Shown piece by piece: positions 41,768-50,372 of a DNA stretch of 64,000 nt. Within the stretch, counting starts at the first letter, position 1, and every line of letters begins with the position of its first letter. Below the pieces are notes generated by a model, which saw nothing but the letters and a program-made list of their open reading frames with translations, did no database searches and was not told the DNA's origin. Made by a program: the position numbers and the translations under genes. Location of the stretch: assembly GCA_021151525.1 (NCBI GenBank), contig JAGKXD010000001.1:86745-150744 (forward strand), given 5' to 3'. The stretch is from Cellvibrionaceae bacterium. GTDB lineage: Bacteria; Pseudomonadota; Gammaproteobacteria; Pseudomonadales; Cellvibrionaceae.

Positions 41768-44278
41768 ATGACATTGAATCTCGCTAATGCACAATGGTTA
41801 TTCACGTCAACGCAGCCTAACGCGATTCTCGATTCTATTGATATAGAAACCGATTTAGAAAATGCGCAATTAAATTGGTTGCCCGCACAAGTACCGGGTA
41901 CAGTTGCACAAAGTTTGCGATTAGCGGGGCAAGAAAAATCTTTAGCCGCAATTGAATCTGACAGTTACGATTGGTGGTATTCCTGTGAGTTTTCACATGC
42001 GCAAAAAAATGGACATCAATATCATTTAAGCTTTGCTGGCTTGGCAACACTCGCGGAAGTCTGGTTAAACAATCGCTTGATTCTCTCCGCGCAAAACATG
42101 TTTGTTCCAGAGACAATAGCTGTTACTGAAAAACTTCAACCCCACAATCAATTAATTATTTGCTTTCGCTCTACAGCAGAATTTTTGCAGGAAAAGCGCC
42201 CGCGTCCACGTTGGAAAACTAATCTTGTTGATAACCAACAATTGCGTTGGCTGCGCACCAGTTTACTCGGTCGAATTCCCGGTTGGTGTCCAAACACAAA
42301 ACCAATCGGCCCCTGGCGAGATATTGTTTTAACAGAATCCCACGGCGTAGATTTAGTTACTTCTCGCATTACCAACATTGTGGCTGATGATTTAGTTGTC
42401 AACGCAGAATTTGAGTTAGCACTTGTAGATAAGGCAGATGCAAACCTTAGCGGCCAATTAATGCTTGGCTCCTACATTTTGGATTTAGTGATTAGACCAC
42501 AAAAAGATAATCGCTATTCCTGTTCAGCAAAAGTTGCGCTCGCAAAAAATGATTTATGGTGGCCACATACTCATGGTCAGCCCACACTCTTGGATTGCCG
42601 CCTGTTAATAAAGCATGGACACACGAACTACGAATTTAATTTAGGCCAGCGCGGATTTAAACAATTACATGTAAATCGCGATCAGGGTTTGGTAGAAATT
42701 ACTATTAACCAAACGCCTATTTTTTGCCGCGGTGCCTGCTGGACAATTGCTGATATAGAAACCTTGAACGGCACATCGGAAAGTCTACAAAAAAGTTTAA
42801 GACTAGCGCGCGATGCCGGTTTAAATATGTTGCGCATTGGCGGCACCATGGTGTACGAAAGCAATTATTTTTATCAGTTGTGCGATCAATTAGGCATTAT
42901 GGTGTGGCAGGATTTTATGTTTGCTAATATGGACTACCCTGTCACCGATGAAATTTTCCACGCAAATATTATTCGCGAAGCCACCGCGCAATTAAATCGA
43001 CTCGCGCAATATGCGTGCATTAGTGTTTACTGCGGCAACAGTGAAGTCCAACAACAAGCTGCCATGATGGGACAAACCGCTGAGTGCTGGAGCAATAGCT
43101 TTTTTGATAGCGAATTAAGAGGGCTCTGCACTGCACTTCACCCCGGCAGTATTTATTTCCCATCAACCCCCTGCGAAGGTGCTTTACCTTTTTCAATTAC
43201 CCAAGGAATTTCTCACTACTATGGTGTTGGCGCTTACAAACGTCCGCTTAATGATGCAGTTATTGCTACCGTAAAATTTACACCAGAGACTCTCGGCATT
43301 TCCAATATTCCTGAGCAGAACACAATTGATAGTCTGCTCAATGGAAACACATTTACCGCTCATGATCCGCAGTGGAAAAAAAATGTACCGCGCGATTCAT
43401 CTGCCGGTTGGGATTTTGAAGATATTCGCGATTTTTATCTCGCCCAATTGTTTAAACAAGACCCCATTAGTTTACGCAGCCACAATCCGCAGAGATATCT
43501 TGAGTTATCGCGCGTGGTCAGCAGCGAAATTATGTTGCGCACCTTGGCCAATTGGCGCGCGCCCAATCATCCTTGTCGCGGTGCTTTAATTTGGTTTTAT
43601 AAAGATATATTTCCCGGCGCGGGCTGGGGTTTGCTCGATTCAAACAATCAACCCAAAGCCGCTTACTATGGTGTTAAGCGCGCAAGCGCGAAGATCGCCG
43701 TTTATTTTTTAGATAAGGGGTTGGATGGATTGTTTTTAAATCTCATCAACGAAACTGACCAACCAAAAAATATCACACTCAACATAAAAGCCTTCAAACA
43801 TGGTGATGTAGAAACCTTGTCCATAACAAAATCACTGACGCTAACTCAAGCGGAAACTGAAATTAATCTTAACGAATGGCTCGGCTATTTTAATGATTTG
43901 AATTACAGCTATGGGTTCGGGCCTAAACAACAAGATGTCGTTTATGCAGTCATTACCGACACGGATTCCAACGGTTGGATTCATGATGATTGCTATTTTG
44001 TAGCTGATTACAATTTACCTCCCTGCTCTTTCAACCCGCTACACATTGACACGGTGGAAATGGAAAGTGGTTTACCTGCACTAAAAATTTCCAGCCAAAG
44101 CTTTTTGCAATTTGTACATATAGATATAGATGGCTACGAATGCAGCGACAAATATTTCCACCTAGCTCCCGGTACAACACGAATGATTTGCTTAACAGCA
44201 ACGACTGTTCCTAATAGAAAAATTAAAGGCTATGTATCGGCGGTTAATTTAGTTAACAGTCAGAAATTTTCACAATAG
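41768..44278 (+). CDS. Cytoplasmic GH2 beta-mannosidase-like protein
   Basis: 836 aa with no signal peptide. N-terminal sugar-binding jelly roll (WLPAQVPGTVAQSLRLAG, DSYDWWYSCEF, residues ~35-80), immunoglobulin-like domain, TIM barrel (~290-620), and C-terminal beta domains. The acid/base Glu is kept in YCGNSEVQQQ (E426), and a nucleophile candidate is E507 in FTPETLGISNIP, in the place of SEFG of beta-mannosidases. WFYKDIFPGAGWGLLDSNNQPKAAYYG (from ~residue 615) is typical of the family. A TTG at 41759 overlaps the preceding stop; the ATG at 41768 is chosen. Its role in a carrier-protein cluster is unclear: processing of a glycosylated product is one option. Confidence 0.86.
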   Translation: MTLNLANAQWLFTSTQPNAILDSIDIETDLENAQLNWLPAQVPGTVAQSLRLAGQEKSLAAIESDSYDWWYSCEFSHAQKNGHQYHLSFAGLATLAEVWLNNRLILSAQNMFVPETIAVTEKLQPHNQLIICFRSTAEFLQEKRPRPRWKTNLVDNQQLRWLRTSLLGRIPGWCPNTKPIGPWRDIVLTESHGVDLVTSRITNIVADDLVVNAEFELALVDKADANLSGQLMLGSYILDLVIRPQKDNRYSCSAKVALAKNDLWWPHTHGQPTLLDCRLLIKHGHTNYEFNLGQRGFKQLHVNRDQGLVEITINQTPIFCRGACWTIADIETLNGTSESLQKSLRLARDAGLNMLRIGGTMVYESNYFYQLCDQLGIMVWQDFMFANMDYPVTDEIFHANIIREATAQLNRLAQYACISVYCGNSEVQQQAAMMGQTAECWSNSFFDSELRGLCTALHPGSIYFPSTPCEGALPFSITQGISHYYGVGAYKRPLNDAVIATVKFTPETLGISNIPEQNTIDSLLNGNTFTAHDPQWKKNVPRDSSAGWDFEDIRDFYLAQLFKQDPISLRSHNPQRYLELSRVVSSEIMLRTLANWRAPNHPCRGALIWFYKDIFPGAGWGLLDSNNQPKAAYYGVKRASAKIAVYFLDKGLDGLFLNLINETDQPKNITLNIKAFKHGDVETLSITKSLTLTQAETEINLNEWLGYFNDLNYSYGFGPKQQDVVYAVITDTDSNGWIHDDCYFVADYNLPPCSFNPLHIDTVEMESGLPALKISSQSFLQFVHIDIDGYECSDKYFHLAPGTTRMICLTATTVPNRKIKGYVSAVNLVNSQKFSQ

Positions 44279-44312
44279 GTTTTTAACACATGAAGAGCAA
44301 CAGGGAATAGAT

Positions 44313-46130
44313 ATGTCGAGTACACAACAGGCCATAGCGCTCTATCCCAATGTGGCGCGCGAATTTTTTTATTTGCAGGGTGATCACTATGCAATTGCTT
44401 GTTGGCGTCATTCCCCAATTAACGAAAATATTCGTTCACGGGCTATAGTCTTATGTCCGCCTTTTGGCCATGAGTACACACACAGCCATAGATCTTTTAA
44501 ACATTTAGCCGAATATCTTGCTGCGCAAGGATTTACCGTTTTCAGATTTGATTATTACAGCACAGGCGATTCCATAGGTTCGAGTTTTGATGAGAAGCTA
44601 GTGCCTATATGGATAGATAATATTTGTTTAGTGGCCAAACATGCACAGCGCGAATGTTCAAATATCACTTTAATAGGTTTACGTCTTGGCGCGAGCCTAG
44701 CTGCACTTGCTGCACAAGAAATTGCAGCGTCCCATTTGGTGTTGTGGGAACCCATTATTAAAGGCAAGAATTATATTCGCGAACTCACTGCCATTGCTCG
44801 CCTCTCTGGAAAAGCGACAAGTGACTCGACCGATTGGATCGAATGTGCAGGCTTTTTAATTACAACTGAAACTCAAAAAGCTATTTCAGCAATAGACCTA
44901 AGCACGCAAAAAATTGCTACTCAGGGAGCCATTCTCTTAGTCGCGCGCGATGATAAGCCATCTGAAAATGCATTTAAAAATTTGCTCAGTTTCACACACA
45001 AAAATATCAGCGAAATCTATGTATCGGGGTTTGCTGAAATGCTTGATGAGCCACATAAAACTAAGGTTCCATTTACTGCCTTACAAACTATTGCCCAGTG
45101 GCTAAACGAACTGCCGAGTGAATCTAATATTTCACCGGCTGAAGAATCTGATGTGAAAAATGAGCTTAAGTCGCTCAGTTTTGAATATGATGGTGTTTTG
45201 GTCGAAGAGGAGCCTTGCTGGTATGAGCCGCAAACTCAACTCTTTGGGATTATTTCTCACCCAAAGGATTCTGTTAGTACCAAATTTCCCGCCATTGTGC
45301 TTTTGAATTCGGGATCTGTTCATCACATTGGCCCCAACAGAATTTACACCGATATTGCTAGGACACTCGCAACCCAAGGATTTTTTGTTCTACGTATGGA
45401 TTTGGAGGGTTTAGGGGACAGCGCCAGTCGCGTACCTGATTTTGAAAATCATCCTTACCAACCTAATGTCTTAGCTAACACATATAGCGCTATGAATTAT
45501 TTGCGCAATCGCGGTATTGCAGATCTTTTTGTGTTAGGTGGAATTTGTTCCGGTGCTTATTCTGCATTTCACACCGCGCTGACTGATATTGCCAGCGCCT
45601 CAAATTTGGTTGATGAAATATTTTTAATTAACCCCTTAACCTTTTACTGGCATAAGGGCATGTCCCTGCTTGAACCCCAACAGGATGTGCAAGTAACTCA
45701 AGATAAAAATTACTATAAAAAATCACTGCGCGATATCAATAAGTGGAAACGATTATTCTCGGGGAAAACATCCATAAGCGGTATTATTCGCTTTTTGGCA
45801 CACTATATTTTATTGAAGTTGAATATCTTTTTTCATGATATTAAGGAATTTATTGTTGAAAATAAAAGTCAACTTACGCTCGACTTTAATCGTTTGATCT
45901 GCAAAAAAATTCCGGTGACCTTTATATTTTCAGAAGCTGAACCGGGCATTGAGATAATTAAAAAAAATGCCCACAGAATGTTCAAACGTGGGGAGCGCAA
46001 GGGAATTTTTAGGTTCGTGGTTATTGAACAGGCTGATCACACTTTTTCTAAGCTGGCGGTACGGAAGAATCTTTTGCACAACATTAAGAAAATTTTTAAT
46101 CACCTGAAGCAAGAGAAAAAATCACAATGA
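44313..46130 (+). CDS. Tandem alpha/beta-hydrolase protein with unusual nucleophile sites
   Basis: 605 aa, two alpha/beta-hydrolase domains (~1-270 and ~285-605), cytoplasmic. Domain 1 has the oxyanion region CPPFGHEYTHSHR and an elbow GLRLG with Arg124 where the serine should be. Domain 2 has LNSGSVHHIGPNR, RMDLEGLGDS and an elbow GICSG with Cys412 as nucleophile, plus a histidine in EQADHTFSK. The first domain is thus probably non-catalytic and the second a thiol hydrolase or acyltransferase. Both resemble the hydrolases found near exosortase A systems and type-II thioesterases. SD AGGGA. Its stop overlaps the adenylation gene start (ATGA). Confidence 0.82.
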   Translation: MSSTQQAIALYPNVAREFFYLQGDHYAIACWRHSPINENIRSRAIVLCPPFGHEYTHSHRSFKHLAEYLAAQGFTVFRFDYYSTGDSIGSSFDEKLVPIWIDNICLVAKHAQRECSNITLIGLRLGASLAALAAQEIAASHLVLWEPIIKGKNYIRELTAIARLSGKATSDSTDWIECAGFLITTETQKAISAIDLSTQKIATQGAILLVARDDKPSENAFKNLLSFTHKNISEIYVSGFAEMLDEPHKTKVPFTALQTIAQWLNELPSESNISPAEESDVKNELKSLSFEYDGVLVEEEPCWYEPQTQLFGIISHPKDSVSTKFPAIVLLNSGSVHHIGPNRIYTDIARTLATQGFFVLRMDLEGLGDSASRVPDFENHPYQPNVLANTYSAMNYLRNRGIADLFVLGGICSGAYSAFHTALTDIASASNLVDEIFLINPLTFYWHKGMSLLEPQQDVQVTQDKNYYKKSLRDINKWKRLFSGKTSISGIIRFLAHYILLKLNIFFHDIKEFIVENKSQLTLDFNRLICKKIPVTFIFSEAEPGIEIIKKNAHRMFKRGERKGIFRFVVIEQADHTFSKLAVRKNLLHNIKKIFNHLKQEKKSQ

Positions 46131-47656
46131 TTACGCTTATCCAAGAATACTTTTGCGAATCAGCAAAAAGATTTCCCGATAAATTAGCGGTCTGTTGCAA
46201 TGACCAATCCATTACCTTTGATGCCTTAGACAAATTCACCAATGGTCTAGCACGACACCTACAAACACTAACGCAACGTGGACAATTGATTCCTTTCTTT
46301 CTACCTAAATCGATCGAATCGATTAAATCCATTTTGAGTATTCTCAAAGCTGACTGCGCCTATATACCTGTAGATATCAATTCACCGGCGCAACGGCTTG
46401 CTGCAATTTTAACTGCGGCGAAGGCACCCGCATTAATTGTTAACACCCAAAGCGAATTACTCTTTAAATCGTTGCTTCCTGAATTTTCGATTCATTTAAT
46501 CAATATCGATAATTTTTCCAGCACAAATACTCATGCCGTGGATTATAAAAATCTATCAATCGATTTGGCCTATGTGCTCTTTACTTCGGGTTCTACTGGA
46601 ACACCCAAGGGCGTAATGATTCCTCACAAAGCCATTATTGATTACATTGATTGGTGTGTAGAAACTTATCAGTTAACAGATAGCGATGTGATTGCCAACC
46701 ACGCGCCTTTGTATTTCGATAATTCAACCTTTGATTTGTATACGGCATTTAAAACCGGTGCGACTTTGCATTTGGTTCACGAGGAGTTGAACGCAGTTAT
46801 TCCGCTCTTGGTGAAATGGTTAAACGAACGCGAAATCACAACCTTTTTTTGCGTGCCTTCTGTATTAACTTTATTACTTAAATCACGCCGTTTAAAAGAA
46901 GATAGTTTTCCCAAACTGCGTCACTTGATTTGTGCAGGCGAAATTTTACCGACCGAGATTTTGGCTGAATGGATGCAACGCTATTCGCATTTTCAATTTA
47001 CCAACATGTATGGCCCTACGGAAATTACTGTCGATTGCAGTTACCATATTATTCATCAAACTCCACAAGATTTAGCGCTCCCTATTCCCATCGGCAAAGC
47101 GCGCAAAAATATGGAATTGCTGGTGCGAACCTCTGACGGAAAACTATCAAGCGCTATAGGTACTGAGGGTGAATTGCTAGTGCGTGGTACGTCGGTTGCC
47201 TACGGTTATTTAGGCGATAAGGAGCGAACTAGCAAAGTCTTTATTCAAAACCCAAACCACGATCTTTTTCATGACCCGCTCTATTGCACCGGCGATTTGG
47301 TGCGCATTAATGAGCAAGGCGATTTTATTTTTTTAGGTCGAGCAGATGATCAGATTAAATTTTTAGGTTATCGCATCGAACTTGGGGAAATTGAAAGTCA
47401 GCTACGCATTATTGCAGGCGTTGAAGAGGGAATCGTTGTTTTTAACAACACCGCAGATGAAAGCTCTCGCGAGCTGGGTGCGCTGGTATCTTTAGCGAAG
47501 CATTTCACCTTGGACGATTTACGTGAAGCCTTAAAAGCGCGCTTACCTCTCTATATGGTACCTACCAAGCTGGTTGAATTTGACTTGGAGTTTCCACGCA
47601 CGCCCAATGGAAAATACGATCGTAAGCAGGCAAAGGCAATTGTATTCAGGTCATAA
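46127..47656 (+). CDS. Free-standing amino-acid adenylation enzyme
   Basis: 509-aa AMP-forming ligase of the NRPS A-domain type, without fused carrier or condensation domain. Motifs: A3 FTSGSTGTPKG (152-162), A4 FDNSTFDLY (197-205), A5 NMYGPTEIT (293-301), A7 YCTGDLV (386-392), A8 GRADDQIKFLGYRIELGEIE (404-423), A10 NGKYDRK with Lys496. Asp198 occupies the position that binds the substrate amino group, so an amino acid is likely. Other pocket residues by alignment are Asn199, Phe202, Ile268, Ala270, Met294, Val302 and Asp303; I cannot match them to a known substrate. It should load the carrier protein encoded at 39315. Last gene of the cluster. Confidence 0.9.
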   Translation: MITLIQEYFCESAKRFPDKLAVCCNDQSITFDALDKFTNGLARHLQTLTQRGQLIPFFLPKSIESIKSILSILKADCAYIPVDINSPAQRLAAILTAAKAPALIVNTQSELLFKSLLPEFSIHLINIDNFSSTNTHAVDYKNLSIDLAYVLFTSGSTGTPKGVMIPHKAIIDYIDWCVETYQLTDSDVIANHAPLYFDNSTFDLYTAFKTGATLHLVHEELNAVIPLLVKWLNEREITTFFCVPSVLTLLLKSRRLKEDSFPKLRHLICAGEILPTEILAEWMQRYSHFQFTNMYGPTEITVDCSYHIIHQTPQDLALPIPIGKARKNMELLVRTSDGKLSSAIGTEGELLVRGTSVAYGYLGDKERTSKVFIQNPNHDLFHDPLYCTGDLVRINEQGDFIFLGRADDQIKFLGYRIELGEIESQLRIIAGVEEGIVVFNNTADESSRELGALVSLAKHFTLDDLREALKARLPLYMVPTKLVEFDLEFPRTPNGKYDRKQAKAIVFRS

Positions 47657-47705
47657 TTAATACCCAGAATGTAGCCCCATACATGAACTGTAAATTCGCT
47701 AAAAA

Positions 47706-47736
47706 TTAAAAAGGAGCCTACTGGCTCCTTTTTTAA
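47706..47736. terminator. Bidirectional terminator after the carrier-protein cluster
   Basis: Stem AAAGGAGCC / GGCTCCTTT with loop TACT, A-run before and T-run after. Ends the rightward cluster and the leftward small gene at 47750. Confidence 0.9.
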
Positions 47737-47749
47737 CGACATCTAAACC

Positions 47750-47902
47750 TTATGCACCACGTCTAGGGCCTTTACGGCGATCCTCTGCAATATCAGAGGG
47801 AGGAGTCGCTTGTTTTTCTTTACGTCTATCTGAGTTTTGACGCTCCTCTAAGGCTTCCTCTAACTGGCTGAGTAACACCTTAACTACTTTTTTCTCACTC
47901 AT
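47750..47902 (-). CDS. Small charged protein, unknown
   Basis: 50 aa starting MSEKKVVKVLLSQLEEALEE, predicted one amphipathic helix, then a basic tail with two DRRK elements (SDRRKEKQ and EDRRKGPRRGA). The preceding bases include AGGTGG 10 nt before the ATG, and a terminator follows 14 bases after the stop, both supporting a real gene. A longer frame to 47950 exists, but it would contain the ribosome-binding site. No family recognised; the R-rich tail could bind RNA, c-di-GMP or acidic partners. Confidence 0.55.
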   Translation of the reverse strand: MSEKKVVKVLLSQLEEALEERQNSDRRKEKQATPPSDIAEDRRKGPRRGA

Positions 47903-48060
47903 TTCTGGAATTCCACCTACTGTTAGTAAACACTCTGTGTCGTTAAACACGCCCTAATTATAGCTGAGAGATCGAAAAGCACCCGCTGAAAATTGTAATT
48001 TTTAACAGCGTTTTGCTATAAGACTGAATGCGCATAGCGGCGAATATAAACCTAGGGTTG

Positions 48061-49302
48061 TTAATGTAAATTCGGGGTTTTCCAGCTAATCCAAGCGTCT
48101 TTATCAAACTTAAATTCCTGATCGCTTTTGAAAATTACAGTATTGGCCTTGGAATCATCCAACAAAAACTTCTGCACAAACGCATTCACTTCCGGTACTT
48201 GCGCTGCGGGCAATTGACAATGATTGTGGCCACCTAGTTGCGAAAAACCAAAATTACCTTCAATACCCTGAGCGCGCCAAATTTCACGCGCCGCGAGCGA
48301 AGCCGTATAGGCGCTGCGGTTGCCAAGCCATTCCATAGATGTATTTTCGATTACCAACAGCCCGCGAGGAGCTAGCATCCCCATGAGGCTGTGATGGTCA
48401 AACGGCAAACTATTCGCAGATTGTCCAAAGCGCTTAAAACTATCGCTAAACCAGACGTTCTCCGTCACGATTTGCGCCAAAGTCTGTACGTTCTGGCCGG
48501 AGGCTTTCTGGTCGTCAGATAGACGCCAGCTGGCCGAACCGCCCGAACCGGATTCTTGCGGAATCGTTAGCCTAATGCGCTCATCAAAGGCGCCGGCCAC
48601 CAAAGCACCCTTACCGTTGCGCGAGCAGCCGGTGATCCCCAAGCGATTTGAGTTAATCTGACTAGAGGGTGTCTTTTCCAAACCATCAATCAAACGACTT
48701 ACACCCCAGGCCCACGCCATAAGCGCACCGGCAGAATGATCTGCGCCATAGAGTTCAAAAAATTTGCCCTTGCCGCGCGAGCTTCCGTTTAGCTGCTCGG
48801 CAATATCATTGTTGGGGAATTGGATAACTGCCACACCCTGCTTGGCTAATTCTTCATTATTGATCCAAGAACCACCCATACCGATCACGGCGGGATAAGG
48901 CGCTTTGCCCGCTTTGGGATAGGTAATTTTTGCCGTGAAACTGATGCTTTTTCCCTTATCAGCTACTGTCACGACCAGATTCTCGCCTTGCAGCTCTGCT
49001 TTCACTGTTTCCGGTGCGGTAGGTTTGGCTCCCAGTTCATAAGCTTGCGCCTGAGCGCCGATTTCTGATCTGCGGCAGGCCCAATCTTTCTTGGATTTAA
49101 TTATCTTGCCGTTCAAACCCAGAAAGGGGTTGGGCAATTCTTTGATAACCGGTAGCCGGTCTATATCTGGCAAATCAGGTACTTTGCAAGCTGAGCTCGA
49201 ATATGCAGAATAGGTTTTTACAGGTGTTTCTATTGCCTTGCAGGACGCAAGACAAGCTACGGCAGACACAATCATAAACTGAGTAAATAAGATAAAACGC
49301 AT
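48061..49302 (-). CDS. CE15 glucuronoyl esterase, lipoprotein
   Basis: 413-aa carbohydrate esterase family 15 enzyme that cuts ester links between lignin alcohols and glucuronic acid of xylan. Signal with lipobox LASC (Cys21), so probably outer-membrane anchored. Catalytic triad: S227 in GCSRNGKGAL, E250 in IPQESGSGG, H361 in GGHNHCQ. The mature N-terminus also has cysteines (SACKV, WACRR) for disulfides. The frame begins at a GTG (49311), but the ATG at 49302 has AGGG upstream and starts at MRFILF. Alone on its strand. Confidence 0.93.
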   Translation of the reverse strand: MRFILFTQFMIVSAVACLASCKAIETPVKTYSAYSSSACKVPDLPDIDRLPVIKELPNPFLGLNGKIIKSKKDWACRRSEIGAQAQAYELGAKPTAPETVKAELQGENLVVTVADKGKSISFTAKITYPKAGKAPYPAVIGMGGSWINNEELAKQGVAVIQFPNNDIAEQLNGSSRGKGKFFELYGADHSAGALMAWAWGVSRLIDGLEKTPSSQINSNRLGITGCSRNGKGALVAGAFDERIRLTIPQESGSGGSASWRLSDDQKASGQNVQTLAQIVTENVWFSDSFKRFGQSANSLPFDHHSLMGMLAPRGLLVIENTSMEWLGNRSAYTASLAAREIWRAQGIEGNFGFSQLGGHNHCQLPAAQVPEVNAFVQKFLLDDSKANTVIFKSDQEFKFDKDAWISWKTPNLH

Positions 49303-49416
49303 AGCCACCACCCTGTCTTTATTAGAATCACTGGAGTTACAGTTTTACAATATAGTTATTGTGACTATATCTCAATAGACTCGGCAATACAGCCTTATAA
49401 AGAAGTGTTAAACACC

Positions 49417-50358
49417 TTATTCAGAACGCGCATTGCGCCGAACTTCTTGCGGAGTTTGGCGGAACAAGCGAATAAAGGCTCGGCGCATGCGTTCAGGGTC
49501 TACGAAGCCCACGTGGACGGCAATAAGCTCAATCGGCTCAGCGCTAGCCTCCACCTTTTGACGCGCAACTTCAGCGCGTAAGCGTTCCACCACTTTGGCC
49601 GGTGTTTCTCCAGTCTCGGCAAACACAGCTCGCCCAAATTGGCGGGGACTCAGGCAAGCAACTTCAGCCAAGCGTTCAACTGGCAGCTTTTCGTTGAGAT
49701 GTTCCCGTGCAAAATTTAAAGCGGCGCGAATTCGATCAGAGGCCGCATCCAACTCCAGCAAACTGGAAAACTGCGATTGCCCACCCGTTCGACGGTGGTA
49801 AACCACAAGGTTGCGCGCAGTAGCGCGGGCGATATCCAAGCCATGATCCTCTTCGATGAGGGCAAATGCCAAATCGATTCCGGCGCAGACCCCAGCAGAC
49901 GTCCACACATCACCATCGCGAGTAAAAATCCGATCGCCATGCACCTTTATTTTCGGAAATAACCGCTGCAGCAAATTCGCGTGTTGCCAATGAGTCGTTG
50001 CATGGAGGCCGTTCAAAAGGCCAGCTTTAGCGAGCACAAAAGCGCCGGTACACACGCTGGCAATACGGCGCGATTTTGTGGCGCAAACCTGCGTAATATC
50101 TGCTAATTCCGCTACTGCTTCCAGCTCAAGGCAACCGTTTCCACCCACAACGATAAAAGTATCAAACTGCGCCTGACGCACGGGTTCAGTGATAACAGCC
50201 AACCCCGACGAACTGGCAATAACCCCGCCGTGGCACGACATGGTGTGAATGCGATAGGGCTCGCCCGCGAAGCGCCCAGCCACCTCAAAGGCAGCTAGGG
50301 GACCACTAAGATCCAGCAGCTGGAAATCGGGGTGAATTAAAAAGCCAATTTCACGCAT
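49417..50358 (-). CDS. GlxA-type transcriptional regulator (DJ-1/PfpI + AraC)
   Basis: 313 aa. N-terminal DJ-1/PfpI-like domain (~1-180) with FLIHPDFQLLDLSGPLAAFEVA, VVGGNGCLE and the elbow ASVCTGAFVLAKAGLL containing the Cys of this fold. C-terminal AraC helix-turn-helix pair (~205-310): LPVERLAEVACLSPRQFGRAVFAETGETPAKVVERLR and HVGFVDPERMRRAFIRLFRQTPQEVRR. Starts 14 bases after gap and is probably cotranscribed with it. Such proteins regulate catabolic genes, e.g. for glycine betaine or arginine; the effector is unknown. Confidence 0.93.
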   Translation of the reverse strand: MREIGFLIHPDFQLLDLSGPLAAFEVAGRFAGEPYRIHTMSCHGGVIASSSGLAVITEPVRQAQFDTFIVVGGNGCLELEAVAELADITQVCATKSRRIASVCTGAFVLAKAGLLNGLHATTHWQHANLLQRLFPKIKVHGDRIFTRDGDVWTSAGVCAGIDLAFALIEEDHGLDIARATARNLVVYHRRTGGQSQFSSLLELDAASDRIRAALNFAREHLNEKLPVERLAEVACLSPRQFGRAVFAETGETPAKVVERLRAEVARQKVEASAEPIELIAVHVGFVDPERMRRAFIRLFRQTPQEVRRNARSE

Positions 50359-50372
50359 TCACACATCCCATA

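Noticed and set aside
49505..49520. CCCACGTGGACG resembling parS
   Set aside because: Only the central CACGTG and few flanking bases agree; about 11 of 16 positions, unlike the two perfect sites in recF.
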